Shown: positions 1 to 6,375 of the stretch, in pieces
Layout of the letters: every line of letters starts with the position of its first letter
Position numbering within the stretch: position 1 is the stretch's first letter
Assembly: GCA_022600235.1 (NCBI GenBank)
Contig: JAHZKS010000108.1
Coordinates: forward strand, 1-8,514
Reading direction: 5' to 3'
Length of the DNA stretch: 8,514 nucleotides
Source of the DNA: Alphaproteobacteria bacterium
GTDB taxonomy: Bacteria; Pseudomonadota; Alphaproteobacteria; Rickettsiales; JABSSG01
Translations under genes and position numbers: made by a program
The notes under the pieces: model-generated
Databases searched by the model: none
Told to the model about the DNA's origin: nothing
The model's input: the letters and a program-made list of their open reading frames with translations, nothing else

Positions 1-58
1 CATCAAATGATGTACCACTCATCATTCCGATAACGGTTAGTGTTTTTCTCTTAGCCAA
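1..58 (-). CDS. anmK: Anhydro-N-acetylmuramic acid kinase, N-terminal fragment (cut by left edge)
   Basis: Reading leftward from 58, a TTG start gives MAKRKTLTVIGMMSGTSFD, after which the window ends. The segment GMMSGTSFD matches the N-terminal phosphate-binding signature of AnmK (usually GLMSGTSLDG). AnmK phosphorylates 1,6-anhydro-MurNAc to MurNAc-6-phosphate in cytoplasmic peptidoglycan recycling. The TTG start is chosen because AGGAG lies five bases before it, and the only ATGs nearby fall inside the conserved motif. The gene begins 8 bases after the superoxide dismutase stop codon and its ribosome site overlaps that stop, so the two are probably co-transcribed and translationally coupled. 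Only 19 codons are visible: the signature is specific, but the catalytic Asp and sugar-binding parts cannot be checked. Confidence 0.75.
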   Translation of the reverse strand, partial: MAKRKTLTVIGMMSGTSFD

Positions 59-63
59 AATAA

Positions 64-68
64 CTCCT
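64..68 (-). promoter_or_regulatory. Ribosome binding site for anmK, overlapping the sodB stop codon
   Basis: On the minus strand AGGAG (68 to 64) lies five bases upstream of the TTG at 58 to 56 and shares bases with the TAG stop of the superoxide dismutase gene (69 to 67). It supports the TTG as the true start and suggests coupled translation of the two genes. Confidence 0.6.
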
Positions 69-735
69 ACTTATGAAGTTTATTAAAAATCTCCTCTGCA
101 AAATCCCAGTTAACAAGATGCTCTAAAAAAGCATTTATATAATCTGGTCTTTTATTTTGATAATCAATATAGTAAGCATGCTCCCAAACATCACATGCCA
201 GCATAGGTACTAATCCTTGTGTCATAGGATTATCTGCATTAGCTGTTTTTACAACTTCCAATGCTTTCGTAGAAACATTATACACAAGCCATGCCCAACC
301 ACTGCCAAATTGAGTTGCACCTGCTATCTTCATCTTATCTATAAAATCTTCATAACTGCCAAAATCTTTTTCAATTTGATCAAATAAATCGCCAGAAGGC
401 TTACCACCACCATTAGGTTTCATTGAATGCCAAAAAAAAGTATGATTCCATATTTGTGCAGCATTATTAAAAATCCCCACTTTAGAAGAATCCTTACCAG
501 ACTCTATCATTATTTCCTCTAGAGATAATGAATTCATAGAGTTATCTGCTAAAAGTTTATTTAGATTTTGAACGTAAGCATTATGGTGTTTCCCATGATG
601 ATAATCAAAAGTTTCTTCTGTCATATGTGGCTCTAAATCCTTTTTACCATAAGGAAGATCTGGAAGACTAAACGGGTATTTCTTCTGATTTGCTACTTCA
701 TTTCCTAAATGCTGTGGTGAAATTTTTTGATCCAT
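67..735 (-). CDS. sodB: Iron-type superoxide dismutase (Fe/Mn family)
   Basis: Converts superoxide to hydrogen peroxide and oxygen. The 222 residues cover the whole family fold. The four metal ligands are visible: His46 (in YHHGKHH), His98 (in AAQIWNHTFFW), Asp182 and His186 (in DVWEHAYY). Gln94 in AAQIWNH is in the position typical of iron enzymes, whereas manganese enzymes usually have Gly there and place the Gln in the C-terminal domain, so the Fe or cambialistic type is favoured. The usual family start (about FSLPDLPY) is at residue 22, so there is an extra N-terminal piece of about 20 polar residues. It has no hydrophobic core and is not a classical signal peptide. The ATG at 735 is the only Met before residue 38 and has GAGGT (743 to 739) three bases upstream, so the extension is probably real. 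The gene lies between the exoD-like gene (14-base gap) and anmK in a tight minus-strand run. Confidence 0.95.
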   Translation of the reverse strand: MDQKISPQHLGNEVANQKKYPFSLPDLPYGKKDLEPHMTEETFDYHHGKHHNAYVQNLNKLLADNSMNSLSLEEIMIESGKDSSKVGIFNNAAQIWNHTFFWHSMKPNGGGKPSGDLFDQIEKDFGSYEDFIDKMKIAGATQFGSGWAWLVYNVSTKALEVVKTANADNPMTQGLVPMLACDVWEHAYYIDYQNKRPDYINAFLEHLVNWDFAEEIFNKLHK

Positions 736-749
736 ATTACCTCAATATA

Positions 750-1439
750 TTAAAATTTATCCAATACCTGTGTATCAATTATCCTATGAAGGACCTCAAT
801 ACCAAAGAAAGACATAACAGCCACAACTGTAGAAGATATAATAATCCCTATAACACTTGTTATCATACCAATTAATACAGTTAGACCATCTTTATAAAGC
901 AGCCCTACAGACATTACTAGAATACCTGCACTAGGCACTGCATTTCCAAATAAAATTGGAAGAGCAATTGAAACAGAGCAAATAAATGCTAAAACACCTA
1001 CGAGCCTTTCCATGGATTGAGTAGTAAGATGTTTGTGCCTAGGCTTTAAAAAACCACTCATTTTATTAAACATTGGCTCCGCTTTATCAATAAACCCTTT
1101 AAAAGTAGAAACTTTCACTTTTTTATTAGCGAGCCATTTGGGCAACCAAGGAGCATCAAGCTTATAAATCATCTGTATTGTTAGCACACACAAAGGAATT
1201 CCAAAAAGAGTCGTAAAACCAGGAGGAGTCGGAACTGGAATTGCCGTAGGAAAAGAAACTATAGCGATTAAAAATATTAAGCCTTCCTCTTTCAAATGAG
1301 CCATAATATCTCCAAAAGTAATAGAATCACTTTTATGAGATTTTAAAACGTCTTTTAAAGATTCTATGAAATGAACATCCTTCTCTTTTACAGAATCTTT
1401 TTCAGGCTTTATTTTTTTTAACTTGCCAGATTTTGACAT
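750..1439 (-). CDS. ExoD-family membrane protein (exopolysaccharide synthesis)
   Basis: About 229 residues with a lysine-rich N-terminus, then the ExoD domain. It opens with a soluble helix followed by ITFGDIMAHLKEEGLIFLI and the Pro/Gly-rich signature PTAIPVPTPPGFTTLFGIPL, then three or four hydrophobic spans in the C-terminal half and a short basic loop (KPRHKH). ExoD was named from rhizobia, where mutants are defective in exopolysaccharide production and nodule invasion; its biochemical activity is unknown to me. It should sit in the inner membrane. The ATG at 1439 is chosen; an in-frame TTG at 1448 would add three residues, and neither has a strong ribosome site. It starts 15 bases after the tatA stop codon and ends 14 bases before sodB, so it is probably in one operon with both. 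Confidence 0.85.
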   Translation of the reverse strand: MSKSGKLKKIKPEKDSVKEKDVHFIESLKDVLKSHKSDSITFGDIMAHLKEEGLIFLIAIVSFPTAIPVPTPPGFTTLFGIPLCVLTIQMIYKLDAPWLPKWLANKKVKVSTFKGFIDKAEPMFNKMSGFLKPRHKHLTTQSMERLVGVLAFICSVSIALPILFGNAVPSAGILVMSVGLLYKDGLTVLIGMITSVIGIIISSTVVAVMSFFGIEVLHRIIDTQVLDKF

Positions 1440-1454
1440 ATTAACCAACTAAAA

Positions 1455-1625
1455 TTACTTATCTTTTTTCTTACTATTTTTACCGCTCTTTTCATCTTTC
1501 ATCTCATCACGAAAAGATTTAAGACCTTTACCTAAATCACCCATTACTTTAGGTAACTTCCCTGCACCAAAAAGTATAAGGATTACAAGCAAAATTATAA
1601 GTAATTGTGTCAATGAAATTCCCAT
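1455..1625 (-). CDS. tatA: Sec-independent (Tat) protein translocase subunit TatA
   Basis: A 56-residue protein with the TatA layout: a short N-terminus (MGISLTQ), one membrane helix (about residues 7-20, LLIILLVILILF), the Phe-Gly hinge FGAGKLP, an amphipathic helix (KVMGDLGKGLKSFRDEM) and a lysine-rich hydrophilic tail. TatA oligomers form the variable-size conduit for folded, twin-arginine-tagged proteins across the inner membrane. FGAGKLPKVMGDL resembles Rickettsiales TatA more than the FGRGKIPELMGD form I know from other alphaproteobacteria. AGAGGT four bases before the ATG supports the start. No tatB or tatC is adjacent, so the other subunits must lie elsewhere. The gene is 53 bases downstream of ettA and immediately upstream of the exoD-like gene. 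Confidence 0.92.
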   Translation of the reverse strand: MGISLTQLLIILLVILILFGAGKLPKVMGDLGKGLKSFRDEMKDEKSGKNSKKKDK

Positions 1626-1647
1626 ACAGACCTCTATATTTACGAGC

Positions 1648-1677
1648 AGTATATCATAGTTAAAACGTATAAGTAAA
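1648..1677 (-). promoter_or_regulatory. Candidate promoter for tatA-exoD-sodB-anmK
   Basis: On the minus strand TTTACT (1677 to 1672) and TATACT (1653 to 1648) are separated by 18 bases, a plausible sigma-70 pair lying in the 53-base gap after ettA. It would allow tatA and the genes after it to be transcribed apart from ettA. The -35 match is only four of six and the DNA is AT-rich, so this is tentative. Confidence 0.35.
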
Positions 1678-1678
1678 C

Positions 1679-3301
1679 TTATTCAGCTTTATTTAAAACT
1701 TTTTCTTCAAACTCAGAATAACCACCTTCAAACCAATCCATTCTATTATTCTCAAATGATAAAATATGGGTGGCAACACGGTCAAGAAACCATCTATCAT
1801 GACTTATAACTAATACACAACCCACAAAACTATGTATGGCTTCTTCCAATGATCTTAGCGTATTAACATCAAGGTCATTTGTTGGCTCATCTAACAGAAG
1901 AACATTGGTTGACTTTCTTAGCATTTTAGCTAAGTGCACCCTATTTCTCTCACCGCCAGAAAGTTGAGATACAAGCTGCTGTTGGTCACCTCCTTTAAAG
2001 TTAAAACTCGCACAATAAGCTCTACTTTTGACCACTTTTGAACCTAATTCAATATTATCTAGCTTGTCAGAAATTTCTTCCCAAACGGTATTCTTATCAT
2101 TCAAAGAGTCTCTAGATTGATCTACATATCCAAGTACCACAGTCTCACCTAGTTTTATACTACCTTCATACTCCTTATCTTGACCTGTTATCATTCTAAA
2201 TAAAGTAGTCTTACCAACACCATTTGGACCAATAATACCTACAATAGAACCAGGAGGTATATTGACATTAAAGTCCTTAAACAACTCCCTATCGCCAAAT
2301 GATTTATTTAAGTGATCAATTTTAATAGCATCACCACCAAGTCTTGGTCCATCAGGAATAACAATTTTCGAAACACCTACATCATAATCTTTTTGTTGGC
2401 TCACAAGCTTTTCATACGATTTTATTCTAGCCTTGTTTTTAGCTTGCCTTGCCTTAGGAGATTGCTTTATCCAATCAAGCTCTCTTGCAATTTGTTTTTT
2501 TCTATCTTCTTCTTGCTTATCTTTATTTTTTAGCTCTTTATCTTTTTGCTCAAGCCAAGACGAATAATTTCCTTGCCATGGAATACAATTTCCATGATCT
2601 ATTTCTAATATCCATTCTGTAACATTATTCAGAAAGTACCTATCGTGGGTAACTACAACGACTGTTCCTTTATATTCCTTAAGACGCTTCTCAAGCAACG
2701 ATACTGTCTCTGCATCTAAATGGTTTGTAGGTTCATCTAGTAATAGCATATCTGGCTTCTCCATAAGCAGCCTACACAAAGCGACACGCCTTCTCTCTCC
2801 ACCTGAAAGCTTTGTTACATCAGCATCTTTAGGTGGACAGTTCAGAGATCTCATCATAACTTCTATCTCTCTATCGATCTCCCAACCATTTAACTGATCT
2901 ATTTTTTCTTGAACCTCACCCTGTCTTTCTATCAAGGCTGACATCTCATCATCTGACATTGGCTCAGCAAATTTTTCACTAATCTGATTAAATTCATTAA
3001 TTAAATCAACTACATCAGAGGCCGCATTCATGATATTCTCAAACACATTCTTCTTTGGATCAAGCTTTGGCTCTTGCTCTAAATAACCAACTTTAGTTTT
3101 ATCTGCACTCCATGCCTCCCCATCAAATTCTTTATCTATGCCTGCCATAATACGCATTAGCGTAGATTTACCAGCACCATTGTGACCTATTACTCCGATC
3201 TTAGCACCCGGCAAAAAAGATAAATAAACATCTTTTAGTATATGTTTATTTTGACTGTTATATTTATTAAGACCTTTTATTACGTAAACGTACTCAGTCA
3301 T
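1679..3301 (-). CDS. ettA: Energy-dependent translational throttle protein EttA (ABC-F ATPase)
   Basis: A 540-residue soluble ABC-F protein that binds the ribosomal E site and gates entry into elongation according to the ATP/ADP ratio. Two ATPase cassettes are complete: Walker A at 39-47 (GHNGAGKST), signature LSGGE at 165-169 and Walker B at about 185-191 with Glu190; then Walker A at 358-366 (GPNGVGKTT), LSGGE at 447-451 and Walker B with Glu472. The long charged linker between them (about 245-305, including QSPKARQAKNKARIKSYEKL) matches the P-site tRNA interaction motif that separates EttA from other ABC-F members, and the N-terminal cassette has the arm insertion (about 95-140). The length is close to the 555 residues of the E. 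coli protein. The start at 3301 fits the family N-terminus (YVYVIKGL), although the ribosome site is weak. A good promoter lies about 35 bases upstream. Confidence 0.95.
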   Translation of the reverse strand: MTEYVYVIKGLNKYNSQNKHILKDVYLSFLPGAKIGVIGHNGAGKSTLMRIMAGIDKEFDGEAWSADKTKVGYLEQEPKLDPKKNVFENIMNAASDVVDLINEFNQISEKFAEPMSDDEMSALIERQGEVQEKIDQLNGWEIDREIEVMMRSLNCPPKDADVTKLSGGERRRVALCRLLMEKPDMLLLDEPTNHLDAETVSLLEKRLKEYKGTVVVVTHDRYFLNNVTEWILEIDHGNCIPWQGNYSSWLEQKDKELKNKDKQEEDRKKQIARELDWIKQSPKARQAKNKARIKSYEKLVSQQKDYDVGVSKIVIPDGPRLGGDAIKIDHLNKSFGDRELFKDFNVNIPPGSIVGIIGPNGVGKTTLFRMITGQDKEYEGSIKLGETVVLGYVDQSRDSLNDKNTVWEEISDKLDNIELGSKVVKSRAYCASFNFKGGDQQQLVSQLSGGERNRVHLAKMLRKSTNVLLLDEPTNDLDVNTLRSLEEAIHSFVGCVLVISHDRWFLDRVATHILSFENNRMDWFEGGYSEFEEKVLNKAE

Positions 3302-3335
3302 CTTTTTAAACTAATTTATGATAAAATCCTAAATC

Positions 3336-3364
3336 AATATATTTGAAAGAATAAAGTCTGGCAA
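3336..3364 (-). promoter_or_regulatory. Sigma-70-type promoter for ettA
   Basis: On the minus strand TTGCCA (3364 to 3359, five of six) and TATATT (3341 to 3336, five of six) are exactly 17 bases apart. The expected transcription start near 3329 leaves a leader of about 28 bases before the ettA ATG. It lies in the divergent gap between ettA and the unknown gene pair. Confidence 0.6.
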
Positions 3365-3413
3365 CGAAAATAAATGATTTTGTAAGATCAACAAATTAAT
3401 ACTTTATTAATTC

Positions 3414-3419
3414 TATAAT
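3414..3419 (+). promoter_or_regulatory. Possible -10 element for the unknown gene pair
   Basis: TATAAT, a perfect -10 match, sits 32 bases before the ATG at 3452. No convincing -35 hexamer is found 16-18 bases upstream (the sequence there is close to ACAAAT) and there is no extended TGn. In DNA this rich in A and T a chance match is quite possible. Confidence 0.25.
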
Positions 3420-3451
3420 ATTAATATCAAACTGTTAAAAAACATATATCA

Positions 3452-4852
3452 ATGTCAAAACAAGAAAGACAAGATTATAGCAAACAGGCAGAAACATGGT
3501 TGCAAACCTTAAGCAAAGGTGCAGATTATGCTATATTAACACAAGCTCTTGTATCAGAACTAGGTGCATTATTCGGAGATGCATCACACATTCATGAAGT
3601 TATTTTATCGGGAATACTTAGAGGAATAGAAGAAGAATTTGCAGACATAGATGTTAGGTTAAGCAAAGGTAAAGCATCCAGCATAGAGAAAGAAGTAGAA
3701 AAAACACTTGCAGAAAAAGAAGGCTTTGTAAAGAGCGAGAAAGAACATTTTCAACAAGCCTATTCTGCAAAAAAAGCAAAGATAAAAAACGAACGCAGCA
3801 TGTTAAAAGAAAAGGACATACCCCAGTTAATATTGGAATATGAAACAATGCATTTTAATGTATTTAACCATGTTACCAGGAAACACCTTAGCAACCCAGA
3901 CATTCCAGAAGAAGATAAAAAAAACATACGAAAATTTTCAGAAATTATAGATCAAATAAGAATCGTCGCTCAAACAACTACTGCGGGATCATTAGCACAC
4001 ATTTCTCAATTGTCTCTCAATATAGGTAAGAATATAGCTAAAAATGCTCACCATATAATCCCAGAGCATTTGTTAAAACAAGTTGATGACAAAATACAAT
4101 ATGGTCGAGTTATAAAGTATTTGATAGATACATACTCAAAAGCAATGACAAAAGGTGCCAGCTCCCTGCTGACTCTACCTAACCAAGTAAATGAACTAGG
4201 AAAATTTATTACCGCAGGAGCATATGAAGGATTAAAGACAACTCAACAAAAAGAAAAAAGTGTTCCTCTAACGCAAAAGAAAAAACTTAACCCAAATGCA
4301 ATGAGGAGAAAAGAAGAGAAAAAAGCTGCCCAAGCACAAAAAAGAGAAACCATTGCAAGATATGGAACAGACGCACCAAGCACATTACAACAGATCAAAT
4401 ATATGTCTGGTTACGAAGAATGGCAGAGAGCTTATTCTATGGTAAAACGGGCCTACAAGAAAACTGATAAAATAGTTGGAGAAAGAATGGATGAATTACT
4501 TAAAAAAATTCCAGCAAAAGCAGGTGCACAAGAAGAACTAGAAGCGAGAAGAGTTATTAACCAAGAAGGCTACATTGCTAAAGGAGCACTCTCTTTTTAT
4601 GACTCCATTAGAGCAGCAGCGACGGCTTCTACGCTAGTTACAAATGCTAATTTATACAGAATGGGCAGATATATAGGTGAAGTAGCACAATCAACTGCAA
4701 GAAGACTAGATTCGCGAACAGAAGAGCAAAAACTTCAGAAAATAGCAGAAACAGAAGAGTTTAAAGATATAGCAAAAGCTTTTTCAGCTACCACATATAA
4801 CAAAAGACAGCGTAATAAAAAGAGAAAACATAAAAAAGGCAGAGGCATATAA
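3452..4852 (+). CDS. Unrecognised 466-residue helical protein with a highly basic C-terminus
   Basis: I do not recognise a family. The protein appears almost wholly helical and soluble: there is no signal peptide or clear membrane span, and no cysteine in the full length. Residues about 70-135 are dense in Lys and Glu and look like a coiled coil (SIEKEVEKTLAEKEGFVKSE and on). Residues about 268-300 form a second charged stretch (KKKLNPNAMRRKEEKKAAQ). Between them are less charged parts rich in Ile, Leu and His. The last 16 residues (KRQRNKKRKHKKGRGI) are nearly all basic and could bind nucleic acid, ribosomes or an acidic partner; they also resemble a eukaryotic nuclear targeting signal. Composition and frame continuity indicate a real gene. 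No clear ribosome site precedes the ATG. Its stop overlaps the start of the next gene (TAATG), which encodes an acidic protein, so the two products probably work together. Confidence 0.75.
   Translation: MSKQERQDYSKQAETWLQTLSKGADYAILTQALVSELGALFGDASHIHEVILSGILRGIEEEFADIDVRLSKGKASSIEKEVEKTLAEKEGFVKSEKEHFQQAYSAKKAKIKNERSMLKEKDIPQLILEYETMHFNVFNHVTRKHLSNPDIPEEDKKNIRKFSEIIDQIRIVAQTTTAGSLAHISQLSLNIGKNIAKNAHHIIPEHLLKQVDDKIQYGRVIKYLIDTYSKAMTKGASSLLTLPNQVNELGKFITAGAYEGLKTTQQKEKSVPLTQKKKLNPNAMRRKEEKKAAQAQKRETIARYGTDAPSTLQQIKYMSGYEEWQRAYSMVKRAYKKTDKIVGERMDELLKKIPAKAGAQEELEARRVINQEGYIAKGALSFYDSIRAAATASTLVTNANLYRMGRYIGEVAQSTARRLDSRTEEQKLQKIAETEEFKDIAKAFSATTYNKRQRNKKRKHKKGRGI
4841..4845 (+). promoter_or_regulatory. 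Ribosome binding site of the 122-residue gene, inside the preceding gene
   Basis: AGAGG six bases upstream of the ATG at 4852 lies within the last codons of the 466-residue gene. With the TAATG overlap this supports the start and indicates translational coupling. Confidence 0.6.
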
Positions 4853-5220
4853 TGACAGATGTAAAAAATATGCAAGATAGATTAGATGACCTGGAAAGAT
4901 TATTTCATAATTCAGCAACATATGGAGTTTCATTATTTCAAACATTGTCTTTAGAAAAGGATGATGATGGTGCAAACGCAGCATTGTTAGAAACTCTAAG
5001 AAAATCACTTGAAGAGCAATTCCCAAACAAAGATCTTGTAGAAAAGCATCTAACTAACATCAAAGAAATAAGAAAAAGTGTTTTATCTGACCCTAATACA
5101 CAAGAATTGCTAGAACAAAGAATCAGCAATATTAGAGAAAAAATCTCAATGGATCTGATCATACATGAGGATAACCTGCGCGTAGAAGGAGATTTTGACC
5201 CTTTTGACATTGAAAAATAA
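4852..5220 (+). CDS. Unrecognised small acidic helical protein
   Basis: 122 residues, with no family recognised. My count gives 27 Asp/Glu against 16 Lys/Arg, so a net charge near -11; there is no Cys or Trp. It looks helical, with heptad-like stretches at residues 4-18 (VKNMQDRLDDLERLF) and about 43-100, and ends in an acidic, disordered-looking tail (EGDFDPFDIEK). There is no signal peptide or membrane segment. Its ATG overlaps the TAA of the upstream basic protein by one base and has its own AGAGG, so the two are made from one message. Inference: a small acidic partner, such as a dedicated chaperone or neutralising subunit, for the basic protein. It could equally be a structural subunit of a complex. 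Confidence 0.72.
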   Translation: MTDVKNMQDRLDDLERLFHNSATYGVSLFQTLSLEKDDDGANAALLETLRKSLEEQFPNKDLVEKHLTNIKEIRKSVLSDPNTQELLEQRISNIREKISMDLIIHEDNLRVEGDFDPFDIEK

Positions 5221-5289
5221 ATATTTTTCAGAAAAATGTAGCGCCACAAAAAAAATTTTGCTATAAAATGACATACTATATCGCAATGT

Positions 5290-5364
5290 TCCTCGGTAGC
5301 TCAGTGGTAGAGCAAACGACTGTTAATCGTTTGGTCGCTGGTTCGAATCCGGCCCGGGGAGCCA
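5290..5364 (+). tRNA. tRNA-Asn (anticodon GTT)
   Basis: A complete cloverleaf of 75 bases including an encoded CCA. The acceptor stem TCCTCGG pairs with CCGGGGA (one T-G wobble), followed by the D stem GCTC/GAGC with a short 7-base loop. The anticodon stem AACGA/TCGTT encloses CTGTTAA, placing anticodon GTT at 5322-5324. The variable region is TGGTC, and the T stem GCTGG/CCGGC encloses TTCGAAT. The discriminator is G, as expected for asparagine. It lies 69 bases after the unknown gene pair and upstream of the glycan genes. I see no convincing promoter of its own and no clear terminator after it. Confidence 0.97.
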
Positions 5365-5395
5365 TTCTTACCAATACATAAAAATATAAAAGAAT

Positions 5396-5424
5396 TTGAT
5401 TCATTTAATTTTAATTTATATAGT
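5396..5424 (+). promoter_or_regulatory. Candidate promoter for the glycan genes
   Basis: TTGATT (5396-5401, four of six) and TATAGT (5419-5424, five of six) have a 17-base spacer. Transcription would start near 5431, leaving a leader of about 72 bases before the formyltransferase ATG at 5503. The spacing is ideal, but the surrounding DNA is very AT-rich. Confidence 0.4.
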
Positions 5425-5502
5425 ATATGTAAATCTTAGAAATTACTTGAAAAGCTACTTAGCAATGACCTAGTAATCTAAGAATAACCAACTTTTGTTA
5501 AA

Positions 5503-6375
5503 ATGAATCAAAAGATTTTAATTTGTGGAAAAGGGAAAATTGCTAGTTTTGCATTATCAGAAGCAAAAAAGATACTAGGGCAGTCTTGGAATATTTATTA
5601 TGGCTTTATTTCACACGAGCAGAAAAATGTTAACAACGAGAAGATTGCAAATAACCTATCAATAAAAACTTTTGAGATAAAAGATTATAATAGTTTTTTT
5701 AATTATGTAAAAGAACTGCGTCCATCACTTATATTATTCGTACAATTCTCTATTATAATAAGATCCGAACTCATTCAATTCATGAATGGGAATATAGTAA
5801 ATCTGCATCATGGTAATTTGCCAAAATATAGGGGAATGGGACCTATAACTCATGCAATTTTATCAGGAGAGAAAGAGTTTGGAGTTACTTTACATTTTGT
5901 TGATCTACAGGTAGACACAGGAAATATTGTTAAACAACATACATTTTCTATAGATGATAAAAACAATGAAGAAGTATATAAGCTATGCATTAAATATGAT
6001 TCAAAAATCATAACTGATTTTTATCAGTTAATACAACATGATTTTAACATTAAATCTTACCCTCAAGATGATGCTAACGCATCCTATTTTTCACAAGATA
6101 AACTTTGTTATCACAACCCATTAATTGATTTTAATCAGTCTGCGAACCAAATATTGTGTTTTTGTAGAGCGTACTTTTTTCCCAGCAATAATCTTTTCCC
6201 AAAAATAGAAATTACTGGTAAGACATATTTCTGCCATTCCTTACCTAAGATTGGTGAAAGATCTGCAGGTATAAGATTTGGCACTTTCGTAAAAGATGAA
6301 AATGATCAAGTTAAAATCAGCTCTAGAGATAGGTGGTTGATATTTAATAATTTAACAATTAAAAAAAAGAAATAA
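5503..6375 (+). CDS. Formyltransferase-family protein, probably sugar/amino-sugar N-formyltransferase
   Basis: 290 residues with the formyltransferase fold that moves a formyl group from N10-formyltetrahydrofolate to an amine. After an N-terminal nucleotide-fold strand (KILICGKGKIASFAL), the catalytic triad of the family is visible: Asn100 and His102 in NLHHGNLPKYRG, and Asp138 in VDTGNIV, with the expected 36-residue His-to-Asp spacing. The C-terminal part (about 195-290, with IDFNQSANQILCFCRAYFFP) resembles the OB-like domain of methionyl-tRNA formyltransferase. A housekeeping Fmt is less likely: the loop reads HGNLPKYRGMGP rather than SLLPRWRGAAP, no deformylase gene is adjacent, and the neighbours are a glycosyltransferase and an O-acyltransferase. 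An N-formylated sugar of LPS, capsule or a related glycan is therefore the likely product, but the acceptor is unknown. Its TAA overlaps the next ATG. No clear ribosome site precedes 5503. Confidence 0.82.
   Translation: MNQKILICGKGKIASFALSEAKKILGQSWNIYYGFISHEQKNVNNEKIANNLSIKTFEIKDYNSFFNYVKELRPSLILFVQFSIIIRSELIQFMNGNIVNLHHGNLPKYRGMGPITHAILSGEKEFGVTLHFVDLQVDTGNIVKQHTFSIDDKNNEEVYKLCIKYDSKIITDFYQLIQHDFNIKSYPQDDANASYFSQDKLCYHNPLIDFNQSANQILCFCRAYFFPSNNLFPKIEITGKTYFCHSLPKIGERSAGIRFGTFVKDENDQVKISSRDRWLIFNNLTIKKKK
6363..6369 (+). other. A AAA AAG slippery heptamer at the end of the formyltransferase gene
   Basis: The last codons are ATT AAA AAA AAG AAA TAA, giving an A8G run at 6361-6369 and the heptamer A AAA AAG in the reading phase used by bacterial -1 frameshift sites such as dnaX. 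A -1 slip here would read on as GAA ATA ATG and enter the frame of the next gene. I see no obvious stimulatory stem-loop after it or strong upstream Shine-Dalgarno, and A-runs are common in this DNA. The heptamer and its phase are observed; any use of it is inference. Confidence 0.4.

Noticed and set aside
690..875. Open frame of 61 codons on the plus strand
   Set aside because: It overlaps the sodB start and the exoD-like 3' end on the opposite strand and has no domain or plausible composition.
2312..2533. Open frame of 73 codons on the plus strand
   Set aside because: Lies antisense inside the ettA linker; its Phe/Ile-rich content is the reverse reading of Lys/Glu codons.
3654..3848. Open frame on the minus strand inside the 466-residue gene
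   Set aside because: The apparent hydrophobic protein is the mirror of a Lys/Glu-rich coiled coil; no ribosome site.
5223..5237. Hairpin ATTTTT-CAG-AAAAAT after the acidic gene, considered as a terminator
   Set aside because: The stem is all A-T and no T run follows on the plus strand; too weak to support.
4784..5249. Two minus-strand open frames (4784-5026 and 4938-5249)
   Set aside because: Both are antisense to the basic tail and the acidic small gene, overlap each other, and lack any recognisable domain.
6338..6341. Ser341 in place of His in the GT61 HGAG motif (codon near 7395), considered as an inactivating change
   Set aside because: The rest of the motif and the open frame are intact, and I believe Ser occurs in some bacterial members, so a dead enzyme is not supported. 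The coordinates given fall just upstream of the gene; the residue itself is near 7395-7397.
5503..6375. Housekeeping methionyl-tRNA formyltransferase (fmt)
   Set aside because: The fold and triad agree, but the substrate loop differs, the protein is somewhat short, there is no adjacent deformylase gene, and the neighbours are glycan genes. It is not fully excluded.
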